From positions 1,178,001-1,242,000 of the forward strand of contig JAMYGW020000011.1 of the NCBI GenBank assembly GCA_025617375.2: DNA of 64,000 nucleotides, read 5' to 3'. A program made the position numbers and the translations under genes. Positions 1 through 11,576 of the stretch are shown here, piece by piece. The notes below the pieces were generated by a model. That model was given only the letters and a program-made list of their open reading frames with translations, made no database searches and was not told the origin of the DNA. Numbering within the stretch: the stretch's first letter is position 1; the number at the start of each line of letters is the position of its first letter. This DNA is from Acarospora socialis (lineage: Eukaryota; Ascomycota; Lecanoromycetes; Acarosporales; Acarosporaceae).

Positions 1-108
1 CGAGGAGGTGGGAGGGTGTCGGCGTCAGGTAGTCGAAAGTGAGGGGGAGGCGGCGGGAGGTTAGTTCTGTATGGAGCTCGGCGAGGGAGGAGGAGCGGCG
101 GTAATTAC
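1..108 (-). CDS. Cut-off coding end at left edge, possibly HTD2-like dehydratase
   Basis: Read on the minus strand, this stretch gives an open frame of about 33 codons (LAELHTEL, then RRLPLTFDYLTPTPSHLL) running off the left edge. The composition is protein-like and the phrase resembles the N-terminal part of fungal mitochondrial 3-hydroxyacyl-thioester dehydratase (HTD2/MaoC-like) proteins. That is a recollection of the family, not a search result. No start codon is visible: the frame closes just upstream, so the first exon must be joined by an intron or lie elsewhere. If right, the gene is divergent from PHA2 and they share about 270 bp of promoter. Confidence 0.3.
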
Positions 109-377
109 ATGGCCTCAATGGTTGGGCATTTGCTGGCTTACGACCAGCAATGGTCAGGACTCTTGATTTTGACATCCCTTAGAGTCAATGAAGCTCTGGA
201 GTCAAGTTTATGTTGCGCACAAGCTTGGGCTCTCCGGCCAAATCAACAGCGCAAGTCCCCCGGACTGTGCTCGGTCCAAGGTGCCGGAAATTGCCGAGAG
301 CACGGCAAAATGTATAGCCGGTTCCTCTGCGGGCTAAACTTTAGAGTTGCCCTGATGGATTGAGTGCAGTGCCCATC

Positions 378-1628
378 ATGGCGGGACAAAAGACCGTCGT
401 GGCATATCTAGGTCCTCCATCCTCGTATACGCATCAAGTACGAGAACCACAATAATCCGAATTCAGCAGGGTCATGGTAAAGCTAACTAACGTCGCAGTA
501 GGCAGCGCTCAAGACATTCAACCATCAGAGAAATACATTCTCACCGCAGACCTCAATTCAAGGTAGAACCTGTCGCCTCTATGACCAACGTTCAACTCAA
601 CTAACGATTCTTTCATTAAAGATGTCTTTGAAGCCGTACAATCCTCCACTGCAACGTTCGGCATTGTTCCCTTCGAGAATTCCAGCAATGGATCGGTCAT
701 CTACACCCTTGATCTCTTCGCCGATCGTCAGACCGTCTTCCCATCGATTACCGTGTATGATGAAGCTTACCTCGACGTACACCATTACCTCCTCGGCCAC
801 GCTGCACCATCCACTTCACTGACCTTCTCGGCGTCCTCGGAAACCGTCCAGAATCAAGCCAAAGATGCAGCCGCCAATCCTCCTGCAATACCATCATCCA
901 ATAACCCAACTCACACTCAGACATCCTCTACCAAACCAGTCCACCTTCGTGCCAAACCACTAACCTCGCTATCGCACATCACTCGGATAGTCTCCCACCC
1001 TCAAGCTTTCGGCCAGTCCGAGCATTTCCTGAGAACCTACCTTCCCCACGCTTCGCGCCTAGAGGTTACCTCCACTTCCGCCGCTGCATTACGGGTTCTG
1101 CAGGACAAGACCGGCAATAGCGCTGCTATATCCTCACTCGTTACGGCGGAAGAACATGGCTTAGAGGTCTTGGGGAAAGCAATTGAAGATACGGAAGATA
1201 ATTGCACGCGATTCTTCATTCTACGCCGGCATGATAATGGCAGCCTCGACACCCTGGTCTGTCCCGATGCAGTACACAGCAATCCAGACGAGAAGGAAGG
1301 ACGATACAAGACTCTGGTATCCTTCACGATCGACCACCTGCTTCCAGGCGCCCTAGCCGATGCCCTACTGGTCTTCAAGACACTCGGATTGAACTTGACA
1401 AGCATCAATAGTAGACCCAGCCGACTACGACCGTGGCATTATATCTTCTTCGTGGAGTTTGAGGGGAGAAAGGGGCAGTTGGCTGTCGATAGAGCTTTGA
1501 AGGACTTGGATGAAAGGGTTGAAGGATGGCGCTGGTTGGGAAGCTGGAGAGATAGGACTAAGTTGGCGGAGGAACAGAGAGGTGGTGATGGGACGGAAAA
1601 AGAGATAGAAGTGGGCTTGATCAGCTAG
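378..1628 (+). CDS. PHA2: Prephenate dehydratase (phenylalanine biosynthesis)
   Basis: Converts prephenate to phenylpyruvate, the committed step to phenylalanine, in the cytosol. Three exons: 378-437, 502-562 and 622-1628 (375 aa). The start ATG gives VAYLGPPSSYTHQ, the conserved opening of the catalytic domain. Exon 3 continues with FGIVPFENSSNGSV, the substrate-binding ENS-type motif. The C-terminal third (about residues 260-345) is an ACT regulatory domain: TIDHLLPGALADAL, then INSRPSRLRPWHYIFFVEF, with the SRP motif used in phenylalanine feedback binding. Introns of 64 and 59 bp have GT..AG ends and TAACTAAC-type branch sites. A low-complexity Ser/Thr/Pro linker (about residues 100-135) is longer than in bacterial PheA. 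Two 6-of-7 matches to the general-control element TGACTCA lie upstream (181-187 and 206-216), too weak to call. Confidence 0.93.
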
Positions 1629-2308
1629 GGAAGGGGCCCGGTCACAACAACTCGGTAGGTAATTTAGTCTGAGTTTCTAACTCATTCATTAGTTAGACCA
1701 GATCCTGAAGTTTAACAAGTATTTGCGACGATAGCAAATTGACCGCGACGAGGACATAGTGAGATCATTTACCTCCGTATAATATCGGAAATGAATCGCG
1801 CTCTCATTTCCAAGCGATTTGTACGGTTGGTTTCAAGATAGTTACTATTTGTATCACGGCATCTAGAAGACTCCACCAATAACCGGCCCCTGCTCTCAGG
1901 CCTCGGGCCAACCCGCATGCCGAGTCGCCAAACACTACCCGAACGAGCTGAATCCAACTGCTCGGCAAAGCTCCGCAGCCATATCTGACATTAGTGGCTT
2001 GTCTAGACTTCACAACACGAAAGTTGTGGTTTCACGAGAACCAATCAGGATCAACATCATTTGATGGCGGGCATGGTGAGAATCCGAAGAGGCGGGAACG
2101 CGGCTGCCATCGAAGAGCTAGGATCGCCAAGTGTCATGGAGTACGGAGTAGGCCTCGTACTTGGGCTTTCAGCCTTCTCGAGGGCTCTATATGAGTCCCA
2201 CACTGGACCAGTGTCTCCTCGACCTTCCTTCTCCTATAGTGCTAGAGACTCCTCCATTGCTAGTCTCCAAGGCTATTATAGGTGCCGCGTCCAACCTGCG
2301 GATTCATC
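1629..2308. other. Intergenic; no gene seen
   Basis: This holds the 3' flank of PHA2 and the promoter of the next gene. Short overlapping frames on both strands have no family resemblance and no plausible splice partners. Confidence 0.6.
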
Positions 2309-4352
2309 ATGGCTTCCGCAAATGGCGCCCATATGTACACCGGCGTGTGGATTAACTGGTCTCATGGTGCTATCCTTGGCTCGACCCTGACCCTTTCCAG
2401 CCGTGACGGCGGGCTCCTTACAGCGTTCTTGGCCATCTTCATCAGTGCGGCGGGCGCTGCGCTTTGGAGGATCCTCAGTTACATTCTCCACCAGACTCGA
2501 GCGAGCCGGGAGCATCAGGATGGTTTACATCATCAGCAACAAAACATCCTACGGAACACGAGCTCTGCTGGAGGAGCTTCAGTGCAGTTTACGCAGCTAA
2601 TATGGTACTGGTGGAAGTTCGCGAACAGGCCCCTCCGCCGCTCTCTGCCTTTGGCATTCTTTGCCTTGCTTAATCTCGTACTCTTCGCTATTGCAGGTAT
2701 CTTCTCTTCCCAGGTTACGAAAGCGGCAGGGAATGAGACCCTTGTGGTCAGTCCGAAGTGTGGATATTGGGTCCCGGATAAAGAAATGAGCCGGCAGTCT
2801 CTCTTCGCACAAAGCTCGAAGGTACTGAACGATACCATCACCGCGGCCAGTTATGCGAGAGCTTGCTACGGAGGTCTCCAGGATCCTCTCAAGTGCAATA
2901 TATACACACAGCCACAGATCAAATGGACGACGAATCAAAATGCATCGTGTCCTTTCACAACCGGCGTTTGTTTATTCTCAGATACAGCTGCCTACGAAAT
3001 GGATACTGGCCCGATGGACTCACACGATATGCTCGGAATCAATGCTCCGGTTCGGGATAGGATCACCTACCGGCGAGTGACCACATGCGCTCCCATTCAC
3101 AGCAAAGGCTTCGCCACCATAGTTAATGCAACTGGCGAGCCAGGCACACCAGGCCGGCAAGGAGATGTCATCGAGCAACTCTGGTACGGCCCCGTTGCGG
3201 ATGCCACGAACTACACGTACCTTTACAACGACCATGCTTTGTTGGATGGAAATGGCTATTCTCTTTCGTATGTCCCTCATACTCTTCATTACTGCGCCCT
3301 CGTTTTACTGACACCAAAAATCCAGCACACTCGAGGCACTTGGTGGCTATGAGGGCAACACTTGGCGTCCTATCCCCGAGCTCACCCGTACCAACGCAGA
3401 CATCTCGCTCTTCATTCTCGCTCCGAACAGTGTCCGATACCGCACTCCTGTTGATGACCCCTTCTTCTCCGCCCATCTCGTCAACGGCGACGTCTCTTCG
3501 GATGGCAACAATCTCACCTGGTATGAAGCCGATCAATACGTCAACGCCCTTGGCTGCGCAGACCAGCACCAATTCTGCAACCCCACAAACAATCAGTGTA
3601 CCGAACTCACTAGCTCCACCATCTTAGAGAAGCAGATACACCAGGTTGGCATGAATGCCGTCCAAGAAATGACTTACAGCCGCCTGCTGCTGAATCTTAA
3701 CTTCGTCAGCACCTTCTCCAGCGTCAATGGCCGCGGCTCTTCTTCCCTTCGAGCCCAGGAGACGCTATACAACCTGGATCAAGCCCCACTGCCGAACAAC
3801 CAGTGGATGATCGAAGTGTCTTCCTGGTTCGCCGTCAGCATGGCCCATCTGCAGCAGTTAGTGGTGGAATACGCCACTGGACCTTCGTATCTTGTGATTG
3901 GCTCATATCTCTGGCAGCCAAAGGATGCAATCAATGTAGCTATGTGCAAAAATCAGAAAGTCCGCAATTCGATCAACACGATCTCGTTCTCCCTCCTCGG
4001 TGTTGCGATCATCCTCGTTGTTGGCACATTGCTGATCGTCACCAATCTCATCCTCGATCTTGTGGTCGGATGGATCCAGCGTCGGTGGAACATCGGGGAG
4101 TATCGTCGGCTGCAGTGGGTTTTGGACGACAAGCTGCAGCTGCAGCGGATAGCGTACGAGGAGGCCGGCATTGGCACATGGACCGGTACGACGGATGCCG
4201 TGCCGGTCACGAAGCATGGGGAGAGGTTAGGCTTGCCACCGGGCATTGATGCGAAGCATCCACGGTTGACTGTGCGAACATCGGGTAAAAGCGAAGAGGA
4301 CGGGTTGATAGGGCCTAAAAAGGGTGTGTCGGTGGAGATCACTGAACTCTGA
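2309..4352 (+). CDS. Multi-span membrane protein of unknown function (fungal family)
   Basis: Two exons, 2309-3267 and 3326-4352, separated by a 58-bp GT..AG intron (661 aa). The ATG at 2309 is chosen because the frame upstream lacks another ATG and the first hydrophobic segment follows soon after. Visible parts: a TM segment at about residues 32-58 (GGLLTAFLAIFISAAGAAL), a second at about 112-135 (LPLAFFALLNLVLFAIAGIF), a long lumenal or extracellular Cys- and N-glycosylation-site-rich domain, and a C-terminal TM segment (about 553-583, SLLGVAIILVVGTLLIVTNL) followed by a basic cytosolic tail. This layout is common among uncharacterised Pezizomycotina membrane proteins. I do not recognise a function; a sensor or transporter role would be speculation. 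Confidence 0.8.
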
Positions 4353-5099
4353 GCGAGATACCGATCTGGACACGTTACCGTCATGATCATGTTTGGTGAA
4401 TTTGCAGCATTCGAGAATAGGAGTTTACGAAGTTGCAATCTTAATGCTATGGTTGGATATGAACTCCTTTCACTTGTTCATGCTTGGAATCGATATGAAC
4501 AACCTGAGACTCACAGTGGCGTCGTGACATGGTCTGTATATTTACCCATCATCCATTTTGGGTGGTAATGAAACCCTGTGTGGCTCGAGTGAATCCGCCT
4601 CAACTACCACGACAACTCTCATTCTCTTTGTTGGCTATCTATGGTACCCCGTCTACTTCTGAGGGGTGCCTTAGCACTACCTCCCTTTCTACCTGTGTCT
4701 TTAGACAGTTTACCGCAGAGTCCGCTCTCAGTGGCTGTCGGTGCCTCGCACTACCCACTTTTAGTTCCCTCCTCACACACGTTATCGCGGGGTACATCTC
4801 TCGGTGCACACACCTGTGTCAGATACGATTCAATTGCACGCTTTGGGGACTATCCCTTGGCGACAGTCAGCGTCTGGAACTCCTGGTTATCCCTAACTCC
4901 TTATCTCTAGACGTGCCTGGCACTCGCGTTTCGTACCTCATTTCTACTCCACGCTGTAGAGGATATCCCTGCGTGTCTGTTCCCTTCCATTATGCCGCGT
5001 AGTGGAGTACCCTCAACCTACTATTAACTGTCCGAGACAGCGAAGACAAGCCTGAGATACCACACATGGACGCTCCAGACAGCTGCAAAGTTGGCATTA
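4353..5099. other. Gene-poor, pyrimidine-rich stretch
   Basis: No credible gene. The plus strand is rich in CT and contains long frames with no recognisable protein character. It could be a decayed element, but I see no terminal repeats or coding remnants to support that. Confidence 0.5.
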
Positions 5100-6594
5100 G
5101 CGCCAGACTTGCTGTAGAGGGTAAGTTTAGGGCGGCCAGATTATAGGCTGATCGGAAGCACTAGGTGAAGCGTGAGAAGCTCGAAATTAAAACTGGCAAT
5201 TTGAAGCAGCAGCACTCAAATGCGATGACAAACCCTCGAGAGGAAGTGCAACTCGCACATAGCATAGGCTCACCGGAAGCGCAAGCTGGAGTTTGAGAAG
5301 CTCCAGCATGACAATGTGGAGGAAGTCAAGCGGCTTAAAAGTACTTTACTAATGCAAGAGCAAGGCTTAACGGCGATCCGCAGGGAGGTCCACATACCCT
5401 GTCACCGACCAGATGATAAGGGCACATCTCAATATCCCTTCCACCACATAATACCTGAGATCCAGGATGGTCGAAAGGCCCAACGACCCAGATTGAAGAT
5501 ATCCTTTGCAAGTTCCTCAAGCCATCGACCCAGAGCTAGAGTGCATGGGAGATCATAGAATGGCCCCATTGTCAAACATGCCATGGTAGAGAAGAGAGAC
5601 CTCACTCAGGCAATAAAAAGACTCGATAACCATGCACGCAGACGATTCTGACAGAGCCTGTGCACTGGTTGATAAGCTAGAAGAGCTGCTACAGTAGCTG
5701 GGGAGCAGCATCTCCTCCGCCGAAGCCAAGGCGAAGGCACTGTGCGAGGTACGGACCGGGCTGGAGGAAGTGCAAGCGGAGGAGGAATCTCTACGACAAG
5801 GGTTCGAACAAACTCGGCGTAAGCTTGCTAACATGTCAGGGCTACAGAACAACTTGCCACTACAGAGGACCTGTTGAAGATGGTTCCAGCAACAGCGTCA
5901 ACATACGCAACAGACAGCGCTGAGAAGCCTGTCCCCAACCTCTCCCCGTGTGGCGCGCACAGCAGGCGGTTACGAATGATGGCAGTAAAGAATCCTCGCG
6001 TGTACCAGCAGTGGCAAGCACACCACAACAAACCCTACCACTTCACTCAGCAAGCATCCTCGACTTGTCAACCCCAACACACCACCGGCGGATCTCAGAA
6101 CTTCTGACCTAGCAAGTGTGCCCGGCCCAGACCTTAACGGCCATCCTGAAGGACTCCACAAGAGCCAATGACTGCGGTGCCAGATCGCGGCCTTCTGAAG
6201 GAAGAAATCAACGCTTCTGATGACACACTTTTAGCATACTCATTCCGCAATGAAGCCCAGCTTTCAGTCGGCCTCATTGACGCTGTCATCATTGCTTGGA
6301 GAGACTTGACAGAGCCAGTGTCAGAAAGATAAGTCGGAATTGTGCTGGCTCGCGCTTGAGCAGCATTTGACTGTTAACCTCGGTGATGGCGAGTCTTATG
6401 CATGTCGCCGATGTGTGAAGAACAACTTGCCCTACGTCGTCATTTCCAGAGGGTTCAACCCGGTTGTCCGCCCCCCTCATCCCAACAGGCATGCGTCTGA
6501 CGTTACTTGGCAAGATGCTGGCTTCAGAATTGAGTGCCCAGATGGGATCAACTGTACAGAACGATCCATCGATACAGATACAATAAACTTCTAG
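5100..6594 (+). pseudogene. Decayed coiled-coil protein gene with C-terminal Cys motif
   Basis: Protein-like pieces lie in order on the plus strand but are interrupted by stops and frame changes. The first is a charged heptad-like piece near 5280-5390 (RKLEFEKLQHDNVEEVKRLK). A second helical piece follows near 5655-5830 (AEAKAKALCEVRTGLEEVQ), broken by a TAG near 5695. A C-terminal piece at 6340-6594 (ACRRCVKNNLPYVVISRGF) ends at a TAG. The last resembles the CxxC-type C-terminus of uncharacterised fungal proteins that combine a coiled coil with a CxRC motif. Within the first part a segment is repeated about 122 bp apart (around 5143 and 5265, both containing CGGAAGC and TGAGAAGCTC), so the coiled coil itself was built from repeats. 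At least four interruptions; no intron model restores it. It might instead be a diverged, heavily spliced gene, but that is less likely. Confidence 0.55.
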
Positions 6595-6756
6595 CCAACT
6601 TCCAGGACGTTCAAAACGGGTTGATTAATAATTAAGGCTATGCCAAGCCAAGAATTCGGATTCCCTAATCCAAAGGGCCCTCCGTGAAAGGTCAGTAGGA
6701 ACGCGTACTAGTACACCCCAGTATCCTACTGTACATTTACAGCGTAACGCCCCAAC

Positions 6757-6789
6757 CAACCGCCATTCAACCGCCACTCAACCGCCATT
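6757..6789. repeat. Three tandem copies of an 11-bp unit
   Basis: The unit CAACCGCCATT occurs three times head to tail (6757, 6768, 6779), the middle copy with one change. It lies in the 3' flank of the minus-strand SUR1-like gene. Probably slippage. Confidence 0.8.
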
Positions 6790-6860
6790 CCTCTTGTCAA
6801 CTCCATTTACCGAACGCCGACGCAGAAGAAGCGTCCATAGCCCAAAAGCATCACCATTAG

Positions 6861-8038
6861 CTAGACCTCATGCCGATCGACAAGCTCATACTGCTTATTC
6901 GCGCTCGCCCGCCTCCAAAACATCGGGATCCTCCTCTTCGCGCCCGCCCACTTCGACTGGCCGCCGGCCCCCCTCCTGGACTTGAGCGAGCCGAAAAGCA
7001 AGATGCGGCCGTATGCCCACCACAGCGCGAGGCCGACGACGCCCGCGACCAGGAAGCCCGTGGCCGTGAGGAGCATCCAGTGGGCGCCCATCCAGAAGAT
7101 CAGACGGGCGTCCTTGCCGTGCCAGCTGCTGCCGACGTATTCCTTGAAGAAACTCCAGGCGTGGTGGTTGTAGTCGGCCTGGCTGAGGACGCGGACGCGG
7201 CCGCCGTCCGGGCCGTCGCCGACGTTGAGGGCCGAGTTCATGTATTCTTTCCAGATGATGGAGAGGAAGAGCGGGCCGGTGCTGTACATGACGGTGATGT
7301 AGGGGAGCTGCCAGTTCTTGTTGTAGGCCGACAGGGCTTCGATGACGCGCAGGAAGAAGGGGTGCTGGGGGACAGAACCCATGGCGTCGTTGGAGATGCC
7401 GGTCGGGATCGTGCGGTGCACCCAGGCCGGGTACGAGAGGAGTGGGTCTAGCCGGCGGTTGCAGCCCTGGGAAGCTGGGGTCAATATTGTATTCGATATC
7501 AGGGGGTTCTCCGGGGAAGACCTACGTCGTCGAGGTCGATGTAGATGCCGCCAAAGTGCGCAAGTACGAAGTAGCGGATTGCATCGGCGCGTTGAATGGG
7601 GTAGTCGTAATTATCGAAACTCTCGAGGAACCACGGGTATTCTGTTGCGATGAACTCCCGCGAGCCGGCGTCGGTCCACAGCTGTCGGGTCAGCTCGTCA
7701 GCTTGGACATCCCCCCTTGGCACGCCAATGCAATCGACTAGCTGGATCATGCGACAGACCTTGTATTCATAATCCTCGTGCAGGTCCACACAAGACCGTT
7801 GCGCCTCCCGCCATTTTTTCGGTATGCTCTCATTAATGTATGTCTGATGTATTATCTTGGGAATTATTTGCGGCCGCGTGTCTATTAAAGGAGAGTTCGG
7901 CGCGGGAATCTCGGCGCGCTGAATGGCATCTTTCGCGCCGTCTTCGATCAGGAGCGTAAGCAAGGTGAAGCAGGAGTGGATGAGAAATGCGATGATCAGG
8001 ATGTTGACCAGCAGGAAGACGAGGAGAGCGCGACGCAT
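6861..8038 (-). CDS. SUR1: Mannosyl-inositolphosphoceramide synthase catalytic subunit
   Basis: Transfers mannose from GDP-mannose to inositolphosphoceramide in the Golgi (SUR1/CSH1 family, OCH1-type glycosyltransferase). Exons on the minus strand: 8038-7760, 7681-7526 and 7466-6861 (346 aa). The start at 8038 gives MRRALLVFLLVNILIIAFLI, a type II signal anchor; a start 13 codons upstream is possible but less like the family. The sugar-binding region reads IPKIIHQTY, then RADAIRYFVLAHFGGIYIDL with the DxD motif (DLDD) at the exon 2 end. A second hydrophobic segment near residues 288-310 precedes a basic tail. Intron 1 (78 bp) has no stop and is a multiple of three; removal joins DYEYK to LWTDAGSREF as in homologues. 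Confidence 0.9.
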
Positions 8039-9080
8039 GATGAATGAGCAAGGAGTATGAAATCTAGACGCAGACAAGTAATGGTGCTTCGAGGAGGCAA
8101 TAAGGTGTGAGGGTTCGGTCTCGGTCTGTTTTGGCTGACCGAGACGGGTGGACCCTGAACAGATCGGTTTATTGCTATTGAGCTTGGGGGAGCAACATCC
8201 GAGTAAAAAAGTGCAATTAAGTGTGGTAACAGAGGATTAGACAGCAATGTTTCGTCGTCCCATGGCTCCAGAATTGCGCTGCAGACCGGACGAGTGAGAC
8301 GAGAGGCTGAAGCTGAAGCTGAAGTGGAGCAGGGTGGTTCTTCGGTGAGCGGAGCGGCAGCCTGGAGAGGGATCTCAGCCCGATCGTGTGCGTACGGGTA
8401 CGTACGAAGCGTACTAACGGTTACTGACAACGCTAGTCTGTTTATGGCTGTGAAGTGGGGGACCTCGCGTACAACATGAGGCAGGTACGAGTGCGCACTT
8501 GGTCCGAGTACTTTCCTCTACATACCAGGTACCTACGGTAGTACCTCCTTTCCACTGGGCAGATTGTAGGGCTTATTCGTAAGCAGACTCGTACAGTAGA
8601 GTCGTAGGGCTATACGTACCTTTCAGCTTCAGGTCGTGATATCTGAGGAATGTTTGGTGTGAACATATCTGTATCTGAAGGTAGTTGTTATTTGCAAAGC
8701 TCGACAGCACGACATCCATTCAATGTTCTAAACTCCCTTCGTAACATATGGTCGACTAACTCGTGATAGATGAGATAGGTAAGGCTCGAAAGTAAGCGTA
8801 CAGTAACCCTCCACGTGACTGCGAGTACGCTTGAAGCCTTGAAGGTGGTGGCATGACTAACTAAGGCAAGCGTATCATAAGGTAAGGTAGCCAGCCCCAT
8901 AATGCCTCGTTAAGCATCACGAGAGGGTGTCCTTCGCTAGCTTCTGTCTGGACCTTCCAACAGTTGCATCGTCCTGACCCAAGTAACACAATAATGTCCG
9001 GCGGGCCGTCCTTATGTTGGATGGGAAAAGCAAGCAAAGAATAGCTCCCAAGGGTTTGACCCGAGGAATCTCGACAACCC

Positions 9081-9088
9081 CACGTGGG
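9081..9088 (+). promoter_or_regulatory. CACGTGGG box, candidate PHO4/NUC-1 site
   Basis: CACGTGGG matches the high-affinity site of the PHO4/NUC-1 bHLH phosphate-starvation regulator. It lies about 320 bp upstream of a secreted alkaline phosphatase start. The role is inferred from motif and neighbour. Confidence 0.45.
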
Positions 9089-9272
9089 CCGAGTCTGATT
9101 GGTCGTCTTCAACCTCATCCAGCACCACGGACGTCATCCCCGTCACCGAGAGCAGGGCTCTCCAATCCGGCAGGTCGTTCTTCGAAGAGGTCATAGACTC
9201 CTAATATTAATTAATGCAAGCCATGGAGAATTCTGCGAGGCAAGGTACGCCAGAAAGAGACGTGCATCCCGA

Positions 9273-9278
9273 CACGTG
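9273..9278 (+). promoter_or_regulatory. CACGTG E-box, candidate phosphate-control site
   Basis: Second CACGTG box, about 127 bp upstream of the alkaline phosphatase ATG; a third lies at 8812. Paired CACGTG boxes are typical of PHO-regulated acid and alkaline phosphatase promoters in yeast and Neurospora. Confidence 0.4.
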
Positions 9279-9404
9279 CGTTACCTTGCCAAGCCTCCAA
9301 GATTACGGCAGGAAGATGTTAAGAAGCAGCAACATACCCATGAAAGGCTTCTTCTCAGTCGCCCTTCTTCAAAGTGAATCGAGAAGCTGTTTCAACTGCG
9401 AAAG

Positions 9405-11576
9405 ATGAGACTCACTTCGATATCTATTGCGCTCGCTGCGGCGTCTTCATTGCTGCCATCCGCCATTGCTCAAACCTTTCAACGGCTCGGTGGATGTCCC
9501 ACCCTTGGATGTGTCTTTCCACCTGATCAGTAAGTTTCAACCTTGGGGCCTGGATGGTTTTGTTCTTTCTTTTCTAATCAGTCACAAGGGTCGACTTTCT
9601 TGCCGGCCAGTATTTCGACATCCGCCTCGAAGTTCATGCACCAGTCAATGGCTCGGAAGCGAATGGAGGGGTCCCCGACCCTAACTTTACCTTTACTGTA
9701 GCGAAGAAGGGCGCTGCTCCGCAGAACGCTTCGACGTTCTTTAAGGTCGCCGAACCCAAGCTGGAGACCTGGAATTTCACCTGGTATGAAGGTGAGTGAT
9801 GGCAGATCTTGTCCCGTCAGAATTGATGTTGGGTGTCCTAACCTCATATCTCAGATCTTTTCGCCAAGGACGCCGGCAAATCTTCTCTTGTCAAAGTCAC
9901 GTCCAAGGCTTACCGCAGAGTCGCCTTATACGAAGCTGGGGAATATACGGCGACCCTCACCTACTATAATGGGACAAAGACAGTCGCCGAATGGCTTGTC
10001 CGTGATCTTGCTACCGTGAGGAAAGCGAAGAACATCATTCTCTTCATCGGTGACGGTATGACGACGAACATGATAACAGCCGCTCGCTTGATCGCCCACA
10101 GGACCGTCAACGGCAGATATCAGAGCAAAATGATGATGGACAAGTTCCCCGTTCTCGGCCACCAGATGACCCATTCGTTGGACTCTTTCATCACCGACTC
10201 AGCCAACTCGGCGACTGCCCTCTACTCCGGCCATAAGACAACCGTCAATGCTCTGGGGGTTTACGCAGACTCCTCGAAGAATCCTTTTGATGATCCTAAA
10301 ATCGAGAGCATTGCGGAGATCTTCCACAGAGTTTGGGCTGGCGGCGTCGGAATTGTCTCTACCGCGTTCATCGCCGATGCCACTCCGGCCGCATTGACTG
10401 CTCACACCCGTGATCGTAGCCAGTATGGAGCAGTCGTGGACTCCTACATTAACGGTATCACCAACTATACCTGGACGAACTGGACGGGTCCGGATGTTCT
10501 GTTCGGAGGTGGCGCGGAACAGTTCTACCCGGGCAAAACTTCATACATGGGCAAGGACTACTATGCCGAGTTTGCCAAGAAAGGCTACAACGTCGTCCTG
10601 AACAACACGGCTCTGCAAAGAACGGCAAACAGCACCAAGACTCTTGGGATCTTCTCCGTCTCCAATATGGCGAAATGGCTGGACCGCAATGTCTACACGC
10701 AAAATCTGAAGAACCAGAGCAACAGTCCTGACGGCAAAAAGGGCGATGCTCTTGACCAGCCTGGTCTGAAAGAGATGACGCTCAAAGCCATCGATATCCT
10801 ACAGGCGCGAAGTGGTGACAAAGGCTGGTTTATCATGTCCGAGGCTGCATCCATCGACAAACAGATGCACACTCTGGACTATGACCGTGCTCTCGGTGAA
10901 CTTCTTGAGCTTGACGATACCGTCAGTGCTTCGGTCGCGAAGCTCAAAACGATGGGCCAGCTCAACAACACTCTGGTCTTGGTGACTGCCGATCACGGGC
11001 ACGGCTTTGACGTCATGGGTTCAGTGGACACCAAGTATCTGAACGCGCAGCAGGGCGACCGGAACAAGCGTAACGCCATCGGGACTTACTTCAATGCTGG
11101 ACTTTCTCAGTATTCGCCAAATAACCAAACTGCCGCTTCTCTCCATTACTCTGAAGGGGTCCACTTTCCCGCTCAGTGGGACCCGAGGTATACCCTCTTT
11201 CAAGGTGTTAGCGCCAACCCTGACCACAGGGAGAACTATCAAGTCCACAAGGATGGGCCTCGCGTCCCAGCTATCAATCTCACCGGACTTCCCAACGACG
11301 ACTATTATGTCAATTACAAGGATGCTGTCTCTGGGTTCATTGTCAATGGAACGCTGCCAGTCAGCGCCGATCAAGGTGTTCACTCGTTGACTGACGTCCC
11401 GGCCTTCGCAATGGGGCCCTGTCAAGAGATGTTTGGTGGTCAGTTACACTCTATTCTACGTCGTCCTTCAATATCGTTAAGCACCGTCACTGACGATCAT
11501 AGGTGTTTACAACTCGATCGATATATTCTTTAGCATGGCCAATTGCTTTGGCTTGGCTCAGAGGGCCCCCAAGTAG
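9405..11576 (+). CDS. Secreted alkaline phosphatase
   Basis: Hydrolyses phosphomonoesters at alkaline pH, probably outside the cell. Exons 9405-9529, 9589-9791, 9855-11438 and 11503-11576 (661 aa). A signal peptide is clear (MRLTSISIALAAASSLLPSA, cleavage near IA-Q at about residue 23), followed by an N-terminal beta-rich domain with several NxT/S sites. The catalytic core has FIGDGM (metal ligand Asp), DSANSATALYSGHKT (nucleophile Ser), a middle His/Asp cluster and VTADHGHGFD. There is no C-terminal membrane anchor, unlike vacuolar PHO8; the last exon ends in CFGLAQRAPK. Intron 1 uses the acceptor AAG rather than the nearer CAG because only that keeps frame. CACGTG boxes upstream suggest phosphate-starvation control. 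Confidence 0.92.

Larger units (their letters stand above)
8039..9404. other. Intergenic, with AGGTA/TACCT clusters and CACGTG boxes
   Basis: Divergent promoter region between the SUR1-like gene and the alkaline phosphatase. No gene is seen. Around 8396-8550 the sequence is dense in GTAC, GGTACC and AGGTACCT palindromes. CACGTG boxes occur at 8812, 9081 and 9273. A short GAAGCT triplet-like run (about 8309-8326) is present. Confidence 0.6.

Noticed and set aside
181-216. Possible general-control (TGACTCA) sites before PHA2
   Set aside because: Only 6-of-7 matches, which are expected by chance in 270 bp.
4529-5002. Plus-strand 157-codon frame in the gene-poor stretch
   Set aside because: It reflects the pyrimidine-rich composition; there is no conserved phrase and no upstream signals.
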